DNA of 24,830 bases from Anaerolineae bacterium (GTDB lineage: Bacteria > Chloroflexota > Anaerolineae > Anaerolineales > Villigracilaceae): the NCBI GenBank assembly GCA_017303735.1, contig JAFLCF010000045.1:1-24830 (forward strand). The letters run 5' to 3'. Positions within the stretch are counted from its first letter, which is position 1. Each line of letters starts with the position of its first letter. A program made the translations under genes and the position numbers. The notes below the pieces were generated by a model. It made no database searches, was not told the origin of the DNA, and was given only the letters and a program-made list of their open reading frames with translations. Of this stretch, positions 22,201-24,830 are shown piece after piece.

Positions 22201-24830
22201 GCAGATACATCCATTGACTTGTGGATATCTTTTGCAGATGTCGAAGATGCTGATAACGCGTTGACTTACACTATCGAAGCCAACACCAATACGGCACTCT
22301 TCAGCTCCGTCACCATCACGGGCAACCAGAACCTTGTGCTCGATTACGCTCCAAACACAAGTGGCTCTGCACAATTCACCATCCGTGCTACAGATACAGG
22401 CGGCTTATTCATCGAAACAACCTTCACTGTGAATATCGGTATTGTCAATGATAACCCAACTACGAGTGGTATTGCTCCGGTGACAGTCAACGAAGATGCG
22501 GCAGATACATCCATTGACCTGTGGACTTCTTTTGCAGATATCGAAGACACCGATGCACAAATGACCTACACGGTAGAAGCCAATACGAATGCGGCGCTAT
22601 TCGCCTCTGTGACCATTGCTGGCAACCAGAACCTTGTGCTTGATTTTGCGCCGAACACAAGTGGCACAGCAGACATCACCATCCGCGCTACGGATACGGG
22701 CGGGCTGTTCATCGAAACAACCTTCACCGTTACTGTGAATGCCATCAACGATAACCCAAACACAAGTAGTATTGCTCCAGTAATAGTCAATGAAGATGCG
22801 GCGGATACCACGCTTGACTTGTGGACATCCTTTGCAGACATTGAAGATGCCGATAGTGCGCTGACTTACACTGTTGAAGCGAATACGAATGCAGCGCTGT
22901 TTACAGCGGTAAGCATCCTTGGTAACCAGAACCTTGTGCTGGATTACGCTCCCAATGCAAGTGGCACCACAGATATCACTATCCGCGCCACGGACACGGG
23001 TGGATTGTTCATCGAGACCACGTTCACCGTCACTGTAAATGCCGTCAACGACAACCCAACGACGAGTGGCATTGCTCCAGTGACAGTCAATGAAGATGCA
23101 GTGGATACTTCCATCGACCTGTGGGCTTCTTTCGCGGATGTTGAAGATGTTGATAACGCGTTGACCTATACCATTGAAGCCAACACGAATGCCGCACTGT
23201 TCACCTCTGTGAGCATTACCGGCAACCAGAATCTTGTCCTCGATTACGCACCGAACACAAGCGGCTCAGCCGACATCACCATCCGCGCCACAGATACGGG
23301 TGGCTTGCTCGTCGAAACGACGTTTACCGTTACGGTGAATACAATCAATGACAACCCGACAACAAGCGGCATTGCCAATGTCAACGTCATCGAAAATGCA
23401 CCCGATACCACCATCGACTTGTGGGCTTCCTTTGCGGATATTGAAGATGCAGATAACGCACTAACCTATAGCATTGAAGCCAATAGCAATGCGGCACTGT
23501 TCACCTCTGTGACCATTGCTGGCAACCAGAACCTCGTGCTCGACTACGCACCAAGCATAAACGGCTCTGCTCAAATCACCATCCGCGCTACAGACACTGG
23601 CGGCTTATTCGTCGAAACGACATTCACGGTTGATGTAACTGCCATTAACGATGCCCCATTGCCTTCTGCCATTGATCAATATAAAACCGATGCAAGCACG
23701 GTCATCGCACAAGGTGGAACCACCAACGAAACTTCTGTCGTGTTCAAAGCCACTGCCACCGATGCAGAAAGTAATCAATTCACGCTTGAAGTGGAAGTGG
23801 TCGATAACGCCGCCGTCTTTACGAATACCGCTACCTGTACCAGTCTGTTCACCAATAGTGGCATTGAAACCAGCACCGGTTCATGTGGACCCTTCGCTGC
23901 TGGTTCGTACAAGTGGCAATATCGTCTCGTGGACGATGGCGGCGCCGCCACAGCATGGACAGCCTTTGCAGGCAGTGACCCGGACTTTATCATCGACAAC
24001 GGCTCCCCCACGATAACTAATGTCACTTCACCGGATGCCGATGGAACTTACTTTGCAGGCGACAACATCACGATTGAAGTTACCTTCAATGAAAATGTGT
24101 TCGTAACTGGCACACCACAACTGATGCTTGAATTGGGGGCAGTAGACGGGCTTGCTAATTATGTCAGTGGTAGTGGTTCGGACACACTTACCTTCACGTA
24201 TCTCGTCATGCCCGGAGATACGACGCCCGACCTGGATTACGTTGCGCCAACATCTATGACACTCAACGGCGGCAGTGTTCAAGACAATGCTCTCAATAAC
24301 GCCAGCCTGAGCCTGCCGATCCCCGCTGCTGCAGGCTCACTAGGTGCAAACAAAGCTATTGTGATCGATGCCGGTTTGCTTCAAGTAAATACCAACGGCA
24401 TCAATTCCAATCCAGATACAGGCGATGGCTATATAGCCGAAAGTGAAGTGATTTCATCTGCGCTGGGTATCTCAGAATTAATCGTGAGATTTAACAAAGA
24501 TGTTCACGATGTTCCCACCAGCACCACCGACCCCGATGAAGTGGATAACCCTGCCAACTACATCCTCGTCCGCTCTACAACAGGTACCTTCAATACCCTC
24601 AGTTGTGCCGGTGGCGTGGTCGCACCAGATATCATCACACCAGTTACTTCGGTGACTTATAGCAACGGCGGCGGCTCCGGTCCCTTTGTCGCTACGGTCA
24701 CATTGAGTACGCCCATCACTACCAATGGCTATTACCGCTTGTTCGTCTGCGGTACCACTTCCATCGTACAAGCCAATAACACTGCACTTGCTTTGGCTGG
24801 CAATGGCATTGCCAATGGGACGGACTTTGT
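13207..24830 (+). CDS. Giant secreted multidomain surface protein, C-terminus outside window
   Basis: One frame runs from ATG 13207 (RBS AGGGAGAGG) to the right edge: at least 3,874 residues without a stop. Signal peptide about 1-38 (AQA cleavage). Approximate order: N,N-dimethylformamidase-beta-like domain 60-545 (YRIGYYNGDGAR, TTWQAYNGYGGYSLY, SVGHDEYWS at 303-311); Ig-like 558-650; two DUF4082-like domains 659-813 and 819-978; SbsA-type Ig 984-1092; GATase/ThuA-like 1099-1340; NodB-like deacetylase fold with VMTHDEHGGG (H1364, D1365, E1366, H1367) and GHEFAVHVN (H1420, H1425); FN3 1684-1779; concanavalin-like plus FDAG module 1783-2082; SbsA-type Ig 2084-2190; second concanavalin-like plus FDAG module 2195-2482; ten cadherin-like repeats 2484-3480; further Ig/SWM-like domains to the edge. 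Probably a surface enzyme or adhesin acting on an amide or polysaccharide. Substrate unknown; the anchoring signal is not in view. Confidence 0.9.
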   Translation, partial: MSKHSIIPTSLQKVSAFFLIFILLAGVVGTPGSTAQAQTSPPESLGEQVEALLPRPVFQAGCITPANEIVAENCLPGNPPSEWDVSGAGDANIQGFATDISINQGGTVHFKIDTNSNNYHIDIYRIGYYNGDGARKVATISPSATLPQNQPACLFDATGGVNLLDCGNWAESASWAVPANATSGLYIAKLVRDDATPGASHITFIVRDDDGNSDLLFQTSDTTWQAYNGYGGYSLYAAPNHAYKVSYNRPFLTRTNSTEDFWFNSEYPMIRWLERNGYDVSYFTDVDSHRNAAEILEHNVFLSVGHDEYWSAEQRTAVEVARDAGVHLAFFNGNSIYWKTRWENSTDGSNTPFRTLVSYKEGSLAGSEHYTCQGNNNCDPDPDTWTGLWRDGCAVIGHDGCNPENRLMGTISWMGNTDTIQVPEADDDMRFWRNTTLAALPSGMNGTLESNTLGYEWDHEQVLYANDYPDGRFWLSTTSSNGQTHHLSMYRAPSGALVFGAGTVQWMWGLDGNHDRGATTEDADMQQATVNLFADMGVQPGTLQNNLTAASASTDSTNPTATITSPISGANAPSGSPLIISGTAADSGGGVVGAVEISLDNGTTWIMATGRETWTYTWVPTTPGSTVNLRARAVDDSGNIGAASPPLLVNVTERICPCSIWNDTFTPIGFGDDGQAIEVGVKFQSTEAGYITGLRFYKDIANTGTHIGHLWASNGTQLAEATFTSETASGWQEVYFSTPVQIQANTTYVASYHSSDGGYSFDDQYFAAQFNSPPLRALANGEEGPNGVYNYGASAFPTQTYQSSNYWVDVIFDATPQVYSVWEQGPITGSASVNDPTAIEAGFKFKSDVAGTILGITFYKGATNTGPFIGHLWQLNGTQLAAKNYTNNTADVGWQEILFDTPVHIDANTTYVGSYFTQSGNYAAANNYFTAEVYNAPLHALANSDPDGPNGVYNYGSSAFPQSTFNASNYWVDVLFAPDVPIDNTPPTITSVTPANGATNVSLGTTVTITFNEAMDPLTLTTSTFELRDGSNNLVPASVTYNSTTRTATLTPNSPLSLTATYTARVIGTASGAKDAAGNPLGSDSTWSFSTLGPPSNEGPGGPILVLSSATNPFSRYYAEILRAEGLNEFTATDISNLTAPLLNNYQVLILGEMTLTSTEVGLITNWVNNGGNLIAMRPDPQLAGLLGLNTAGSTLSEGYLLVNTASTPGQGIVNQTIQYHGTADRYTLNGATSIATLYSNASTATANPAVTMINVGSNGGQAAAFTYDLARSVVYTRQGNPAWEGQNRDGQAGPIRSDNLFFGNAAGDPQLDWVDFNKIQIPQADEQQRLLVNMILAMNADKNPLPHFWYFPRFEKAVVVMTHDEHGGGDIISRLNSYNAASPVGCNIADWECILSTTYMYTNAPITNAQVAAYQNQGHEFAVHVNTGCANFTPASLAADYASQIPALAAQFPSMDTQRTQRTHCIAFSDWSSQPKIQYQNGMRFDTNYYYWPSSWIQDRPGMFTGSGMPMRFADLDGTMIDVYQATTQMTDESGQSYPLHINSLLNNAVGSPGYYGAFTTNIHTDGGANATNAAAAIVNSAQTLGVPVVSALQMLNWVDGRNFSAFSGISWNGNALDFHVSVGGGANGLYALLPTQSNAGPLQSITRNGTPVTYTTETVKGIEYAVFSATPSGDFQAIYSLDTTGPVISNIVATVNPDGTVTITWDTDEASDSRVDFGTDSNNLNLNSTDSALVTSHSITLTGLTPNTTYYFRVTSADASANPSTSPIAPTTLDFTTPSGSLADTLLTDFNSGVLGCTYPMQIGNGALILTPTIAAEFDGFVLPSGWSSSVWTGTAPTFGSGLVTLNGVSIRNDTLLNAGTSLEFAATFTNQSFQHVGFGGGDPTFNGPPWAMLSTGSDGAQLYARVHTGSGGDDVTPLGASYLGSSHIYRIDWNVNSVSFYIDGVLAVTRNIAIPGQMRVAASDYTAANPALSVDWMHVSPYASPCTFTSHVFDAGQSVNWETLSWTGQTPTGTSFAFSYRIGNTPTPDGTWTSFSPVPTSGAALSGNTRYIQYQTVLATSNNLITPVLEDVSITYSLGADITPPTIIGRDPAPNETDVDETTDITVTFSEPMDPTTILPANFSLIVDGPNTPVPFTLTYSGVTATLNPDSDLTPGTQYAVHVDGVVEDLAGNPLGTDSDWTFVTTASGLIDTTTSDFGSGTNACYISETANGELMLNPTVSAEFSGAALPAGWTSTPWTGGTSTVGSGQITVDGALAYYSTSTFTPGRSMEFVATFTASQFQHVGLLGAADFGGNWAIFSTNNTTNQLYARTSDGQNTLIPGTWLDTPHRYRIDWTATSASFYIDGAFYAQHNVALADMRPAISDYNNGGTAAIVDWIRMSPYGTPCAFESRIFDAGSVVDWQNLISTGSTPAGTNVAFETRTGNTPTPDVTWSLWESTSGVIASPNGQYAQYRVTLSTADVNITPIIESVELTYLVVVNHAPTTSGIADVTVDEDASDSTLDLWTSSADLDEPDSALTYSIQSNTNPALFTSATIAGNQNLILDFAPNQFGTADITIRATDTGGLFVEDTFRVTVNSVNDVPTTTGITNVTVDEDALDTTVDLFPSFADVEDADNALTYSIQANTNTALFTSVTVTGGQNLVLDYAPNASGTANITIRATDTGTDFIETTFTVIVNPVNDAPTDIALTNNTLDENLPIGTLIGTLSTTDVDPIDNFNYSFCGGVNDASFSLIGNQLLTSAIFNYEAQNSYSICIRSTDSGFTFFDETFTITVNNVNEAPTTSGIAPVTVNEDSADTTIDLWTSFADAEEADNLLIYSIENNTNAALFTSVAIAGNQNLVLDYSPNASGTADITIRTTDAGGLFVETTFTVTVNAVNDNPTTSGIAPLTVNEDAADSSIDLFPSLADVEDADAQLTYTVTGNTNVALFTSTNIVAGQNLVLDFAPNASGAADITVRATDTGGLFVDTTFTVTVNAINDNPTTSGIATVNVNEDAADTSIDLWISFADVEDADNALTYTIEANTNTALFSSVTITGNQNLVLDYAPNTSGSAQFTIRATDTGGLFIETTFTVNIGIVNDNPTTSGIAPVTVNEDAADTSIDLWTSFADIEDTDAQMTYTVEANTNAALFASVTIAGNQNLVLDFAPNTSGTADITIRATDTGGLFIETTFTVTVNAINDNPNTSSIAPVIVNEDAADTTLDLWTSFADIEDADSALTYTVEANTNAALFTAVSILGNQNLVLDYAPNASGTTDITIRATDTGGLFIETTFTVTVNAVNDNPTTSGIAPVTVNEDAVDTSIDLWASFADVEDVDNALTYTIEANTNAALFTSVSITGNQNLVLDYAPNTSGSADITIRATDTGGLLVETTFTVTVNTINDNPTTSGIANVNVIENAPDTTIDLWASFADIEDADNALTYSIEANSNAALFTSVTIAGNQNLVLDYAPSINGSAQITIRATDTGGLFVETTFTVDVTAINDAPLPSAIDQYKTDASTVIAQGGTTNETSVVFKATATDAESNQFTLEVEVVDNAAVFTNTATCTSLFTNSGIETSTGSCGPFAAGSYKWQYRLVDDGGAATAWTAFAGSDPDFIIDNGSPTITNVTSPDADGTYFAGDNITIEVTFNENVFVTGTPQLMLELGAVDGLANYVSGSGSDTLTFTYLVMPGDTTPDLDYVAPTSMTLNGGSVQDNALNNASLSLPIPAAAGSLGANKAIVIDAGLLQVNTNGINSNPDTGDGYIAESEVISSALGISELIVRFNKDVHDVPTSTTDPDEVDNPANYILVRSTTGTFNTLSCAGGVVAPDIITPVTSVTYSNGGGSGPFVATVTLSTPITTNGYYRLFVCGTTSIVQANNTALALAGNGIANGTDF
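18550..20655 (+). repeat. Duplicated concanavalin-like plus FDAG module inside the giant gene
   Basis: Copy A (18550-19447) and copy B (19789-20655) flank an SbsA-type Ig domain. Each copy opens with a D-F-(N/G)-S-G segment, contains GWxSxxWTG and FxHVG-type strands, then HIYRIDWN/HRYRIDWT with SFYIDG, DWMHVSPY/DWIRMSPY, and a (V/I)FDAG...TPTPD...T(W) tail. Divergence is substantial, so the duplication is old. Confidence 0.75.
20656..23646 (+). repeat. Ten tandem cadherin-like repeats, nine with an exact 300-nt period
   Basis: Unit starts are 20656, 20956, 21256, 21547, 21847, 22147, 22447, 22747, 23047 and 23347; the array ends at 23646. Units 1, 2 and 4-10 are exactly 100 codons and follow N-(D)-x-PTTSGIA, VNEDAADTSIDLW, SFADxEDADNALTY, NQNLVLDYAPN, RATDTGGLF, FTVTVN. 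The third unit (291 nt) is different: NDAPTDIALTNNTLDENLP and TTDVDPIDNFNYSF, closer to classical cadherin repeats. The acidic motifs at unit junctions suggest calcium-rigidified stalk behaviour, as in other bacterial cadherin-like or tandem-95 proteins. Function inferred from family resemblance. Confidence 0.92.

Noticed and set aside
20835..22841. Series of minus-strand ORFs rich in Ser/Val (SVARMVMSAVP type) over the repeat region
   Set aside because: They recur because the sense strand is a 300-nt tandem repeat; they are antisense translations of the cadherin-like repeats.

Overview
The left 7.2 kb is an array of integron-type gene cassettes and the right 17.5 kb is ordinary chromosome. 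No 16S or other marker gene is present, so taxonomy is inferred. The Cys-anchored lipoproteins with Thr/Pro-rich linkers, the Ser/Thr kinase with a large ectodomain, the AHSA1-PDZ-DinB fusion and the giant multi-module secreted protein all resemble Anaerolineae-type Chloroflexota. Confidence in that is moderate.

Cassette array (1 to about 7280). Eight related repeats of about 100-132 bp separate seven single-gene units, all on the + strand. Each complete repeat starts with an RYYYAAC-type box and ends with a GTTRRRY-type box (consensus approximate; site 2 has a C in the purine run). In the best-preserved sites the inner arms are complementary apart from unpaired bases. This is the architecture of integron attC sites. 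The strongest evidence is covariation. The first 9-10 bases of each cassette are the reverse complement of the inverse-core box at that same cassette's own 3' end, even where the two boxes within one linear repeat do not match. Cargo: four lipoproteins (two are homologous beta-propeller-like proteins, one is a propeller with W-x-G-type repeats, one is XAC2610-like), a truncated stomatin-like membrane protein, a membrane protein with a DUF6624-like tail, and one acidic soluble protein. No integrase gene is in the window. The site at the right edge is decayed, so if intI/attI exists it should lie to the left.

Chromosomal block (7377-12847). Base composition jumps from AT-rich to GC-richer. Four genes follow, separated by clear intrinsic terminators after the first three: a transmembrane Ser/Thr kinase, an AHSA1-PDZ-DinB fusion, a small lipoprotein and a lipoprotein serpin. 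They look like separate transcription units rather than an operon.

Giant secreted protein (13207 to beyond 24830). After a regulatory-looking intergenic region (a 38-bp near-perfect palindrome, a 14-bp palindrome and a sigma-70-like promoter), one uninterrupted frame of at least 3,874 codons runs off the right edge. It carries a signal peptide, an N,N-dimethylformamidase-beta-like domain, Ig-like and DUF4082-like modules, a GATase-like plus NodB-like pair, FN3, duplicated concanavalin-like modules and ten cadherin-like repeats. Nine of those repeats are exactly 300 nt long.

The most notable system is the cassette array: a cluster of attC sites with mostly envelope-targeted cargo in a probable Chloroflexota genome.
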